Shown here one piece after another: positions 46,179 to 58,030 of a stretch of 64,000 bases of DNA; within the stretch, counting starts at the first letter, position 1, and every line of letters starts with the position of its first letter. The position numbers and the translations under genes were made by a program. Origin of the DNA: Gavia stellata (taxonomy: Eukaryota > Chordata > Aves > Gaviiformes > Gaviidae); contig NC_082619.1 of assembly GCF_030936135.1 (NCBI RefSeq), positions 9,404,208-9,468,207 of the forward strand, given 5' to 3'. The notes under the pieces were generated by a model. It ran no database searches. It worked only from the letters and a program-made list of their open reading frames with translations, and was not told the origin of the DNA.

Positions 46179-46626
46179 GTAACACGAAGACTTTTACATA
46201 AACCGTTTGTAAGAAAAGTCTATTTGTAAAAAGCTGAAAGGGAAGAAAATATTAATTTACATCTCCTTCAGCAAGGCTGAATTGAGTAAGGCTAAATTTG
46301 CTGTTCAACTACATTCTCTGTTGTTACAGAAGCTTCCAACTCTTTAGAGACAATCTGGCAAGTTCAGGTCCCACTTTTGTTTAACACGATTGCCTCACTT
46401 CCACGTTCGGAGCTAACACTGAAGTACTTCAAAAACAGATACTCTGAGTGACCAATCATTAATATCAGGGTATAATGTGATGTGTTCATAGATCTGTGTG
46501 TTGGTTTATTTTAGGCTCGATAGCATGTACAGGAATAGACAAGGAATTTTACTCTGTGCAGGCTTTTTTTCGGTCCATCTACTGAAGTTTCATATTAGCT
46601 TTTTGTCAATGTTTTCCTGCCTGTAG

Positions 46627-46824
46627 GCTGTGAATAACTTCAAAAATGGAACTGGCTACACAAAAAGGCTCCGTCAGCCGATTCAGCAGCAACAGCAGCA
46701 GCAGCCACCACCGCCACCCCCTCCACCGCCGCTCATGACTGTTCCACCTCCTGCTGCTCTGGTGAGTGCCGCTGAACTTCCTAAATTTTCCTCTCGGTCA
46801 GTCAGCAGTTTGTTGGAAGAGAAG
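46627..46824 (+). pseudogene. RBBP6: RBBP6-like exon: post-RING segment with polyQ/polyP
   Basis: Acceptor CCTGTAG at 46626. It reads AVNNFKNGTGYTKRLRQP, then a short glutamine run, a proline run and LMTVPPPAAL, then SVSSLLEEK at the donor GAAG|GTAAGT (46824/46825). A second possible donor lies inside at 46762 (CTG|GTGAGT). The family has prolines here but no glutamine run (human: KQLPPPPPPIPPP), so the CAG stretch (46685-46705) is a local expansion. SLLEEK matches the family ALMEEK. Confidence 0.8.
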
Positions 46825-49576
46825 GTAAGTTTAATTTCCACATACGCAGTGCTTCTTGTATTTTAGAAGAGCTAATTCTCCAACTGTTTGCATTGATTCA
46901 CAGGGCACAGGAAGGCCCGAGAGCCCTTTTCATGAGTCACTGGCCAAGAAGCACAGCGGAGCGAGTTTTGGAAGGCAGAAAGTGTGCTTGTCATTGATAC
47001 GTGTCATACTTTGGAAAATACCCCATGGTAACACACAACTCTTCTTCTTCTTCTGCTTCTGCTTCTGCTTCTGCTTCTGCTTCTGCTTCTTCTGCTTCTT
47101 CTGCTTCTGCTTCTGCTTCTTCTTCTTCTCCTGCTTCTTCTTCTTCTGCTGCTGCTTCTTCTGTTTCTTCTGTTTCTACTTCTTCTGATCTTATACGTCT
47201 TCTGGTCATGCTTCTGCTTTTTTTTCTGCTTCTTTGGATTCTTCTGATTCTTCTACTTCTGCTTTGTCTCTTACTACTGCTTCTTCTGCTTCATATTCTG
47301 CCCCTTATTCTTCTTCTGATTTCTTACTCCTCTTTATCTGCTTCTTTTTCTCCTTTTCTGCTTCTTCTACTTCTGCTTCTTCTGATGCTTCTCCTTCTGC
47401 TGCTTCTGTTTCTTCTGCTTTTTCTGTCACTTTTTCTCCTTTTCTGCTGCTTCTTCTTCTGCTTCTTCTGCTTCTTCTGCTTCTTCTGCTTTTTCTGCTT
47501 CTTCTGCTTCTTCTGCTTCAGGTACTGCTCATTACTACTCTTCCGATTCTTCTTATTTGGCCTTTTCTGCTTCTTCTTCTTCTTTTGTACTTCTTCTGCT
47601 TCTTCTGCTTCTTCTGCTTCTGTAACATCTGCTGCCTCTGCTTCTGCTGCTTTTGCTGCTGCTTCTTCTTATTCTATAGCTGCTTCCCCATTTGCATCTA
47701 CTTCTGCTTCTTCTGCTGCTTCTTCTTCTGCTGCTTCTTATTCTTCTGCTTCTTCTCCTTTTCATTCTTCTGCTCCTGCTTTTGCGTCTTCTACATCTGC
47801 TTCTGCTTCTGCTGTTTCATCTTCTGCTTCTCCACCTTCTGCTTCTTCTGCTTCTCCTTCTTCTTCTGCTGCTTATGTTTCCGCTTCTTCTTCTTCTCAT
47901 TATTATGCTTCTGCTTCTGCTTCTTCTGCTGCTTCTTCTCCTTTTCCTTCTGCTTCTCCTTCTACTTCCTCTTCTACTTCCTCTTCTGCTGCTTCTTCTT
48001 CTTATTCCGATACTTAATCTTCTTCTGCTTCTTCTTCTTCTTCTTTTTCTTCTTCCCATTCTTAATCTTCTTCTGCTTCTACTTCTGCTTCTTCTTCTTC
48101 TGCTGCTTATTCTTCTTCTGATTCTTCTACTGCTTCTGCTTCTTCTTCTTCTTCTTCTTGTTCTTGTTCTTGTTCTTGTTCTCCTTCTTCTTTTTCTGCT
48201 TCTTCTGCTTCTGCTTCTTCTGCTTCTGTTTCTTCTTCTGCTCCTGCTTTATCTGTTTCTTCTGCTTCTTCTGCTTCTTCTTCGGCATCTTCTTCTGCTT
48301 CTTCTGCTTTTTTTTTTTTTTTTTGCTTCTTCTGCTTCTTCTGCTTCTGCTTCTTCCGCTTCTGCTTCTCCTAATGATTTTTCTGTTTTTTCCTCTACTG
48401 CTTCTGCTGCTTCTTCTGCTTTTTCTTTTTCTGCTGCTTCTTGTTCTTCTTCTTATGCTTGTCATTCTTCTTCTAATTCTGCTTCTTCTTCTTCTGCTTC
48501 TTATGATTCTTCTCCTTCTTCTGCTACTTCTGTTCCTGATTCTTCTACTTCTTATTATGCCTCTGCTTCTTTTGCTTCTACCTCTTCTGATTCTGCTTCA
48601 TCTGCTTCTCCTACTTTTTCTGCTTCTGCTCTTTCTTCTTCAGTTTCTGCTTCTTCTGCTTCTTCTAATTCTTCCTCCTTTTTCTTCTTATTATTGTGTT
48701 GCTTATCTTTTTCCTGATCCTTCTTTTGCTTCTTATGCTGCTTCTCCTTCTTCTGTTACTTTTGCGTCTTTAGATGCTACTTTTTTTTATCTTCTGCTTC
48801 TCCTGATTCTGCTGCATCTGCTCTTTCTGCTTCTGCTACTTCTGTTTCTTCTGCTTCTTCTTTAGCTATTGCTGCTTCTCCTGCTTCTTCTCTTCTGCTT
48901 CTTCTGCTTCTTATGCTTCTGCTTCTGCATCTGCTTCTGCTAGTTCTGCTTATTGTGATTCTTCTGCTTCTGCTTTATCTCCTTCTGCTGCTTCTTCTGC
49001 TTGTTCTGCTTCATATTCTGCCCCTTATTCTTCTTCTGATTCTTCTTCTTTGGCTTTTCCTCTCTCTGCTTTTGTACTACTTCTCCTTCTGCTTCTTCTC
49101 TTTTGGCTGCATCAGCTTCCTCTGCTTCTTCTGCTTCTGCTTCTTCTCCTGCTTCTTTGGCTTCTTCTTCTTATTATATTTTTTTTTCTTTAGCTCCTGC
49201 TTCTGCTTCTCCTACTCCTCCTTCTCCTTCTTCTACTTCTTCTTCTTCTTGTTATTGTGCCGCTTCTTTTTTTCCTGCTTTTTTCTTCTTCTCCTTCTAT
49301 GCTGCTTCTTCTTCTTCTACGTCTTGTCCTTCTTCATTTTTTTCTTCTTCTGCTTATTCTGCTTCTTCTGATTATTCTTCTTATTCTTATTTTTTATTCA
49401 TATTCTGTTTCTTCTTCTTCTTCAGCTTCTGCTTCTTCTCTTTCTTCTGCTTCCTTTTATTCTTCTTTTGCTTATTCTACTTCTTCTGATTATTCCTTAT
49501 TCTCTTTTTTTATTCATATCCTATTTCTTCTTCTCTTTTTTCTGCTTCCTATTCTTCTTCTGCTGCTTCAGCTTCT

Positions 49577-49608
<32 letters not shown>

Positions 49609-49781
49609 TTCTTCTTCTTCTTCTGCTTCTGCTTCTGCTTCTGCTTCTGCTTCTGCTTCTTTGGCTGCTTCTTCTTCCTCTACTGCTGCTGCTCCTTCTT
49701 CTTCTTATTTTTCTTTTTCTTTTTCTTCTTCTGCTTCTACTTCTTCTGCTTCTGCTTCTGTTTCCGTTTCTGCTTCTGCTG

Positions 49782-49863
49782 CTTCTTCTTCTTCTTCTTC
49801 TTCTTCTTCTTCTTCTTCTTCTTCTTCTTCTTCTTCTTCTTCTTCTTCTTCTTCTTCTTCTTC
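49782..49863. repeat. Pure (CTT)n run, about 27 units
   Basis: Uninterrupted TTC/CTT triplets, one of the longest in the array. Similar pure runs lie at about 49585-49623, 50935-50997, 52950-53013, 53536-53614, 54015-54058, 56965-57026 and 60585-60682 (one interruption). GAA/TTC runs of this length are known to form triplex (H-DNA) structures. Confidence 0.9.
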
Positions 49864-51870
49864 TACTTTTGCTTCTGTTTCTGCTCCAGGTCTGCTTCTT
49901 CTTCTGCTGCTGCTGCTCCTTCTTCTTTTCCTTCTTCTGCTTCTGATTCTTATGCTTCTGCTGCTTCTGCTTCTTCTTCTACTTCTTTTTTTTTTCTTTT
50001 TTTCTTCTTCTTATACTTTTTCTTCTGATGATGATGATGCTTCTTCTTCTTCTTGGTCTTCTGCTTCTTCTTCTCCTGCTCTCCTTTTTCTGCTACTTCT
50101 TCTTCTTCTTCTGTTTCTTTTTCTCTTACTTCTTCTACTTTTTCTACTGCTTCTTCTGTTTCTTCTTCTTCTTTTGCATCTTCTCCTTCTTCTTATTCTG
50201 CTCCTTCTTCGTATGGTGCTTCTTCTAATTCTTCTTCTTTATCTTTATTCTGCTTCTTATTTTTCTTCTTCTCCTTCTGCTTCTTCTACTTCTGCATCTT
50301 CTGTTTTTGCCTCTGCTTATTCCGCTTCTTCTTCTTATTATTCTTCAGCTTCTTCTTCTGCTTCATCTTCTGCTGCTGCTTGTTCTTCTTGTTCTTCTTC
50401 TGCGTCTTCTGCTTCTTCTGCTGCTGCTGCTTTTTCTTCTGCTTCTTCTTCTTATTATTATTCTTTTTCTGCTTCTTCTTCTGATGCTGCTATTTATTCT
50501 TCTTCTGCTCCTTCCTCTGCCTCTGCTGCTGCTTCTTCTGCTTCTCCTTCTGCTTCCGCTTCTACTTCCGGTTTTGCTTCCTCTTCTTCTTCTTCTTGTG
50601 CTTCATCTGCTTCTGCTTCTGCTTCTCCTGCTTCTTCTTCTGCTTCTTCTTCTTCTATTTCTTCTTCTTCTTCTTCATCTTCTTCTGCTTCTTATTATTT
50701 TTCTTCTGCTTCTTCTTCTTTTTCTTCTTCTCCTTCATGTTTTGTTACTGCCTCATCTTCTTCTTCTATTACTGCCTCTTCACGTTTTATTGCTGCTGCT
50801 CCTAATTTTAATTATTATTCAGCTTCTTCTTCTTCTTCTTCCACTTCTACTTCTTCTGCTTCTGCTTCCACTTCTGCTTCTGCTTCTGCTTCTTTTTCTT
50901 GTGTTTCTTTTTGCTTCTTCTTGATCTTCTTCTTCTTCTTCTTCTTCTTCTTCTTCTTCTTCTTCTTCTTCTTCTTCTTCTTCTTCTTCTTCTTCTTTGG
51001 TTTCTTCCTTCTGTACCTCTTTTTCTACTTCTTCATCTGCTTTTTCTTCTTTTGCTTCTTTTTCTCCTACATACTCTTCTTTTGATTGTTTTTCTTCTGC
51101 TGCTTTTTCTCCTGCTACTTCTTCTGCATTCTTATGCTTCCTTTTCTGATGCTTTTCCTTCTGTTTCTGCTTCTTCGCCTTCTGCTTCTTCTTCTCTTTC
51201 CTCTTCTGCTTCTTCCTCTGCTGCTGCTTCTACTTCTTCTGCTTCCTCTTCTCTTTCTTTTTCTTCTGCTTCTGTTTCTTCTGCTTCTGCCTCTGCTGCT
51301 TCTTCTTCTTCTTTTGATTTTTCTGCTTCTTCTTCTGCTTCTGCGTTCTTATGCTTCCTCTTCTGTTGCTTTTTCTTTTGCTTCTGCTTCTCTTGCTTCT
51401 TCTTCGCCTTTTTCTTCTGCTTCTTCTTCATCTGCTTCTTCTTCTTCTTCCTCTTCTTCTGCGTCTCCTCTTTTTTCTGCTTCTTCTGCTGCTGCTGCTT
51501 TTTCTTCTGCTTCTTCTTCTCTTCCTTTTTTCTGCTTCTGCTTCTTCTTCTTCTTCTGCTTATGCTTCTTCTACTTCTTCTACTTCTGATTCTTCTACTT
51601 CTTCTACTTCTGATTCTTCTAATTCTTCTTCTTCTTCCTCTTCTGCTGCTTCTGTTTCTTCTTTTCTGCTTCAACTTCTTCTGCTTCTGCTTCTTCCTCT
51701 TTTCCACTTCATTTTCTTGTTTTACTTCTTCTGCTACTTTTTTTTCTGCTGCTGCTTCTTCTGTTCCTCCTTCTTCTTCTTTGGGTCTTCCTGTTCTGCT
51801 GCTTTTTCCTATTCTTCTACTTCTACTTACACTTCTGCTACTGCTTCCCCTTCTGCTTCCTCATCTTTGG

Positions 51871-51873
<3 letters not shown>

Positions 51874-51921
<48 letters not shown>

Positions 51922-51995
51922 ATGCTCCTGCTTCTTCTTCTTCTTCTTCTTCTTCTTCTTCTTCTTCTTCTTCTTCTTCTTCTTCTTCTTCTTCT

Positions 51996-52050
<55 letters not shown>
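51874..52050. repeat. Compound triplet repeat: (TGC)n-(GAT)n-(CTT)n-(CTG)n
   Basis: Four different pure triplet runs follow each other: TGC units to 51901, GAT units 51902-51923, about 23 CTT units 51931-52001, then about 16 CTG units to 52050. The phase of the triplets is kept across the joins. The GAT run is unusual because it brings A and G into an otherwise pyrimidine-biased strand. Confidence 0.9.
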
Positions 52051-52056
<6 letters not shown>

Positions 52057-53977
52057 CTGCTGCTTCTGCTTCTGCTTCTGCTGCTTCTGCTGCTGCTGCT
52101 GCTTCTGCTGCTCCTTCTGCTGCTTCTGCTTCTTCTTACTCTGCTTCTACTTCTGCTTCTGGGTCCACTTCTGCTTCTACTTCTCCTCCTTCTTTTTGTG
52201 TTTCCTCTGGTTCGGCTTCTTCTTCTTTTGCTTCTTCTTCTTCTTCTTCTGTACTTCTTCTGTTCTTCTTCTATTTTTTCTTCTGATCCTTCTGCTACTC
52301 CTTCGCCTTTTTATGCTGCTTCTTTTTCTGCTTCTGCCACTCCTTCTCCTTCTTATGCTTCTTCTTCTTCTTCTGCTTCTGCCTCTTCTTCTTCCACTTC
52401 TGCCTTTTCTTCTTCTTCTCGTTCTTCTTCTACTTCTTCTAATTCTTCTTTTTCTGCTTCTGCTTCAGCTTCTTCATCTTCTGCATCTTCTGCTTCTTCT
52501 TTTGCTTCTTCTTCTTCCCATTCTTCTTCTTCTTGGTCTTATGCTTGTTTTTCTTCTGCTGCTTCCTTTTTCTGCTTCTTCGTCTTCTGGTCTTCTTCTA
52601 CTGTGTTTTCTGCTTTTTCTGATTCTTCTGATTCTTCTTCTTCTGCTTTTTATTCTTATGCTTCTGTTTTTTCTTCTTCTGCATCTTCTGTTTCTTCATC
52701 TTTTGCTTCTCCTTCTGCTGCTGCTTTTTCTGCTACTTCTGCTTTCTATTCAGCTACTTTTTCTGCTTCTCCTTCTTCTTCATCCTCTGCTTCTTCTACT
52801 GCTTCTGGTTTTTCTTCTGCTTCTTCTTATTCTGCTTCATCATATTCTGCTTCATCTTCTTCTGCTTCTTCTTCAACTTCTACTTCTGCTTCTATCTCCT
52901 CTTCCTCTTCTGCTCCTTCTTCTTCTTATTATTTTTCTTCTGCTTTAGGTTCTCCTTCTTCTTCTTCTTCTTCTTCTTCTTCTTCTTCTTCTTCTTCTTC
53001 TTCTTCTTCTTCGTGTTCTTCTTCTGCTTCTTGTTCTGCTGCTGCTGCTTCTTCTTCTGATGCTACTGCTTCTTCTTTTTCCTCTTCTTCTTCTGCTTCT
53101 TCTGCTGCTTCTTCTGCACCATCGTTCCCGCTTTGTCATCTTCGTTTTCTTCTTCAAGTTCTTCTGCATTGTCTTTACTGCTTCTTCTTCCAGTTCTTCT
53201 CCGTCTTATTCTCTTTCTATTTTTCTTCTTCTGCTTGTTTTTCTTCTTCTGAAATCTTCCCCTGCTTCCTCTTCTGCTTCTTCTTCTATTAATTTTACTT
53301 CTTCTCTTCTGCTTCTCCTTCTTCTGATTCTTCTGCTACTGCTCCTGCTTCTTCTGCTTTTTCTTCTTCTGTTTCTTGTACTCCTTCCTCTTCTGCTGCT
53401 TTTTCTTTTCCTCCTGCTTCTGCTTCTTCTTCTCCTTCTCCTTCTGCTTCTTCTTCTGCTCTTGCTTCTTCAGCTGCTGCTGCTGCTTCTGCTTTTTCTG
53501 CTTCTGCTTCTCCTTCTGCTTCTACTTCTGCTTTTTCTCTTCTTCTTCTTCTTCTTCTTCTTCTTCTTCTTCTTCTTCTTCTTCTTCTTCTTCTTCTTCT
53601 TCTTCTTCTTCTTCTACTTCTACTCCTTTTTTTAGTCTGCTTTTGCTTCTGATTCTTCTGATTCTTCTGCTGCTTGTACTGCTTTTTCTTCTTCAGCTTA
53701 TCCTTATTCTGCTTCTTCTGCTGGTGCTGCTGCTGCTTCTGCTGCTGCTGCTGCTGCTTCTTTTTTTTCCTGCTTCTTCATATTCTTATTCTTCTGCTTC
53801 TGCTTCTTCTTCTTCTTTTTCTGCTTATTCTAATGCTTCTGCTTCCTCTTCTACTGCTTCTTATTCTGTTTCTTCTGCTTCTTCTGCTTCTTCTTCTTCA
53901 GCTGCTTCCTCTTCCTCTGCTGCTGCTGGAGCTGCTTCTTCTGCTGCTTCTGCTTCCTCTTTTTTCTGCTTCTTCAT

Positions 53978-53978
<1 letters not shown>

Positions 53979-54016
<38 letters not shown>
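53979..54016. repeat. (GTT)n run inside the satellite
   Basis: About 12 GTT/TTG units directly before a CTT run (54015-54058). It probably arose by expansion of a variant triplet in place. Confidence 0.9.
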
Positions 54017-57000
54017 CTTCTTCTTCTTCTTCTTCTTCTTCTTCTTCTTCTTCTTCTCCTCTTTCTTCTTCTGCTGCTGCTTCTTCTTATTTTCCGTATT
54101 CTTTTGCTTCTGCTTCATCTTCTACATCTTCTTCTGATTCTGCTTCTGCCTTTTCTGCTACTTCTGCTGCTTCTTCTGCTTTTTCTTCTTCAGCTTTTGT
54201 TGATCTGCCTTTTCTGCTTCTTCTGCTTCTTCTTCTGCTTCTTCTTCTGCTTCTGCTTCCTCTGCTATTGGTTCTTCTTCTGCTTCCTCTTCTTCTGCTG
54301 CTTCTTCTGCTTCATATTTGTCTGCTTCTTTTTCTGCTGATTCTTCTGCTTCTGCTTCTGCTTCTGCTTCTGCTTCTTCTTATGCTTTTTCTTCTGCTTC
54401 TGGTTTTTCTGCTGCTGCTTCTTCTTCTGCTTCTTCTTCTTGTGCTGCTGCTGCTTCTGCTTCTGCTTTTTCTTCTGCTGCTTCTTCTGCACTCTTCCCC
54501 TGCTTCCTTTTCAGCTGTTACTTCTTCCAATTTTACTTCTTCTGTTCTACTTCTCCTGCTTCTCTTTCTTATTCTTCAGCTTCTGCTCCTGCCTCTACTG
54601 CTTTTTTCCCTCTGCTTCTTCTACTCCTTTTGCTTCTTCTGCTTTTTCTTCTTCTGCTTCTTTTGCTTTATTTTCTTCTTCTTCTACTTCTCCTTATTCT
54701 TCTGCTTCTTCTTCTACTTCTGCTTCTTATGCTTATTCATCTTTTGCTTTTTCTTCTTATTTTTCTCATCCTTTCTCCTTTTTCTACTGCTACTTCTTGC
54801 TTTCTCATTCTTTTTCTGCATTTTCTTCTTCTTCTACTTTTCCTCCTTCTTCCTTCTTCTACTGCTTCTTCTTCTTCCACTTCTTCTTCGGCTTCTTCTC
54901 CTTCTTCTTCTGCTTCATCTGCATGTCTTTACTGCTTTTTCTTATTGTTTTTCTTCTTTTTCCAGTTCTTCTGCTTCTTCTTCTGTTTCTTCTTCTTCTG
55001 CTTCTGATTCTCCATGTCCTTTGGCTTCTGCTTCTACTTCTCCTTCTGCTTCTTCTTCTGCTGCTGGTGCTTCTTCTTCTGCTTCTCCTACTGCTTCTGC
55101 TTCTGCTTTTTCTTCTCGTCATTCTCCTACTGCTTCTGCTTCTACTGCTTCTGCTTCTGCTGCTGCTGCTGCTTCTTCTGCATCTTCTTCTCCTTCTTCT
55201 TCTTCTTCTGTTTCTTCTTCTGATTCTTCTTCTGCTTCTCATTTTTCTGCTATTACTTCTTCTTCTTCTTCTTCTTCTTTTTCTGCATCTTCTTCTTCTG
55301 CATCTGCTTGTACTTCTCCTTCTGCTTCTGCTTCTGCTCCTTATGCTTCTCCTTCTTCTGCTTCTCTGTTTGCCACTTTTTCATCATCTTCTTGTTATTA
55401 TTCTTACTCTTCTGCTTCTTCTGCTTCTGCATCTTCGACTTCTACTTATTTTTCTTCTTCTTCTGATTCTTCTCATTCTTAATCTCTTTCTTGTCTTCCT
55501 CTTATTCTTCTTCTTCCTCTACTTCTCATTCTGCCTCTTCCTCTTCTTCTTCTTTTTCTTTTTCTCCTTCTTCTACTATTTCTTCTTCTAATTCTTTTTC
55601 TTATACTGCTTCCGCTTCTGCTTCTGCTTTTTCTTCTTCTGCATCTTTATCTTCTTCGTTTGCTTCTTCTTCTTCCCCTTCTTCTTCTTCTGTCTTATGC
55701 TTGTTTTTCTTCTGCTGCTTCTTCTTCTGCTTCTTCTTCTTTTTCTACTTCATCGTATTCTGCTTCTTCTGCTGCTGCGTCTCCTGATACTTCTGCTTCG
55801 TCTGCTTCTACTTCTTCTTCTTTTGCTTTTTCTTTGGCTTCTAATTCTTCTTCTTCTGCTTCTTCTTCTGCTGCTGGTACTTCTTCCACTTATGTTTTCA
55901 CTTTTTCTTCTTATTCTTATTTTATTTCTTCTAATTCTAATTCTTTTTCTGCTTCTTCATTTTCGGCTTCTTCTTCTTCATGATCTTTCTTCTTCTTCTT
56001 CTATTTCTGCTTCTACTTCTGCTTCTGCTTCTGTGTCCGCTTCTGCTTCCAATTCTCCTTCTCCTTCTTCGTCTTCTGCATCTTCTGCTTCTTCTTTCTG
56101 CTTCTTCTTCTTCTTTTTCTTCTTCTTCTGATACTTCTTTCTCTGCTGCTTCTTCTTCTGCTTCTTCTGCTTCTTCTTCTTCTGCTGCTTATTCCACTTC
56201 TTCTTATCTTCTTCTTCTACTGCTTCTATTACTTCTTCTGCTTATTCTTCTTCCTCTGCTTCTGCTTCTTATTCTGTTTCTTATTTTTCTTCTGCTGCTT
56301 CTTCTGCTTCTTCTTCTTCATATTTTTCTGCTTCTTCTGCTTCTGCTTCTTCGTGTTCTGCTCTTCTGCTGATTTTTCTTCGGCTTATACTTCTTCTGCT
56401 TCTTCTTCTTCTTCTGATGCTTCTTCTTTTGAATCTTATTCTGCTTTGGCTTCTACTTCATCTTCGTCTGCTCCTTCTGCTGCTTCTTGTTCTTCTGCTT
56501 TATGTTCTTCTACTTCTACTGCACCTTATTCTTCTGCTTCATCTTCTACTTCTGCTGCTGCTGCTGCTGCTTCTGATGCTGCTGCTTCTTTTTCTGCTGC
56601 TTCTTCTTCTATATCTGCTTCTTCTTCTGCTTCTTCTGCTTCTCCTCCTTCTTCTTCTGGTTTTTCTTCTGCTGCTTGTTCTTGTTCTTCTTGTTCTTCT
56701 CCTACTTCTGTTTTTTCTGCTGCTTCTTCTTCTGCTTCTGCTTCTTCTGCTGCTGCTTTTTCCACTTTTTTTGCTTCCGGTTATTTCAAGGCTTCTTTTT
56801 GTTGTGCTTCTGCTTCTGCTGCTTCTACTGCTTCTGCTTCTCCTGCTTCTGCTTTTGCTTCCCCTTCTGCTGCTTCTGCTTTCCCTTCTGCTGTGTCTGC
56901 TTCTTCTTCTGATTCTTCTTGTGCTTCTTCTGCTTCTTCTCTGCTGCTTCTCCTGCTACTTCTGATTCTTCTGATTCTTCTTCTTCTTCTTCTTCTTCTT

Positions 57001-57570
57001 CTTCTTCTTCTTCTTCTTCTTCTTCTGCTTCTGCTTCTGCTTCTGCTTCTTCTGCTTCTGCTTCTGCTTCTTATTCTACTTCATCTGCTTTCTCTTCTGC
57101 TTCTTCTTCTGCTTCCCCTTTGGCTGCTTTTTTTTCTCCTTCTGCTTATTCTACTTCTGCTGCTGCTGCTTCTTCTTCCTCTGCTGCTGCTTCTTCTTCT
57201 TCTTCTTCTGCTTCTTCTGCTGCTTCTGCATCTCGTTCTCCTTCTTCTGCTTTTGCTTCTTCTTCTGCTCCTTCTTCTGCTTCTTTTTCTTCTGATGCTG
57301 CTTCTCTTTCTTCTGCTTCTTGTTATGCTGCTGCTTCTTCTTCTGCTTCTTCTGCTTCTGCTTGTAGTTCCTCTACTTCAGTTTCTACTTCTGATACTTC
57401 TGCTGCTGCTTTTTCTTCTTCTGCTTCTTCTACTCCTTCTACTCCTTCTTCTTCTGTTGCCTTTTCTTTTTCTGCTTGTTCTGCTTCTGCTTTGGCTTCT
57501 GCTTCTCCTTCTTCTCCTTCTTCGCCTTCTTCTTCTTCTCCTTCTTTTTCTATCTCTTCTGCTGTTGCTG

Positions 57571-58030
57571 CTTCTTCTGGTTCTGCTTCTTTTGCTGCTT
57601 CTTCTGCTTTTCTACTTCTGCTGGTTCTGCTCCTTCTGCTTTTGTTCCTTCTGTTTTTTCTTCTGCTTCTTTTGCTTCTGCATCTTTTTCTTCGGCGTCT
57701 TCGTCTGCTTCTTCTGCTTCTGCTTCTGCTTCTTCTCTTTCTTTTTTTTCTTCTGCTTAATCTTATCTCCTGCTTCTTCCTCTGCTGCTGCTTCTTTTTT
57801 GTCTGCTCATTCTTTTGCTTCTGTTTCTGCTTCTATTTCTTCTCCTCCTTCTATAGGTTCTGCGGCTTCTGCTTTTCCTTCTGCTTTTCCTTCTGCTTCT
57901 GCTGCTTTTCCTTCTGCTGCTTTTCCTTCTGCTACTGCTGCTTTTCTTTGTGCTTCTGCTGCTTTTCCTTCTGATTCTGCTGCTTTTCATTCTGCTGCTT
58001 GTCCTTCTGTTGCTTTTCCTTCTTCTCCTT
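57571..58030. repeat. Satellite module copy 1 (about 450 bp)
   Basis: Starts with CTTCTTCTGGTTCTGC, passes through CTGCTGGTTCTGCTCC, a GTTTTTTCTTCTG word, CTTAATCTTATCTCC and TCTGCTCATTCTTTTGC, reaches a TATAGGTTCTGC word, and ends in several TTTTCCTTCTGC units of 15-21 bases. The same ordered landmarks recur in copies beginning at 60724, 61843 and 63342. Confidence 0.8.

Larger units (their letters stand above)
36461..46824 (+). pseudogene. RBBP6: RBBP6-like locus (E3 ubiquitin ligase paralogue), decayed
   Basis: Exons in order: 36461-36626, 41994-42093, 44618-44654, 46075-46178 and 46627-46824. Together they encode the DWNN ubiquitin-like domain, the second half of the RING finger, the conserved AVNNFKNGTGYTKRLRQ segment and a short polyQ/polyP run. 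RBBP6 is a nuclear ubiquitin ligase that binds p53 and Rb and acts in mRNA 3' processing. Defects: TAG at codon 6 (36476, where the family has Tyr), and no exon for the CCHC zinc knuckle or the first RING cysteines between 44654 and 46075. The SR-rich C-terminal two thirds is replaced by the satellite that begins at 47037. The surviving exons are otherwise clean, with good splice sites. It could be a recent partial duplicate; expression is unknown. Confidence 0.8.

Noticed and set aside
46904-47040. Possible further RBBP6-like exon after acceptor ATTCACAG at 46903
   Set aside because: The peptide (GTGRPESPFHESLAKK) does not match the family continuation after EEK (GYQVPV), and its frame runs into the satellite.
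47553-55889. Minus-strand Arg/Ser-rich and Lys/Gln/Glu-rich frames that look like SR proteins
   Set aside because: They are the reverse reading of the same repeat (AGAAGC, GAAGAA). They overlap each other in different frames and have no conserved RNA-binding domain.
47001-57974. Very long open frames on the + strand (up to 797 codons; Ser/Ala, Leu or Phe/Cys repeats)
   Set aside because: All three frames are open at once because the repeat has almost no A. There is no domain, no non-repetitive sequence and no codon bias, so these are satellite artefacts.
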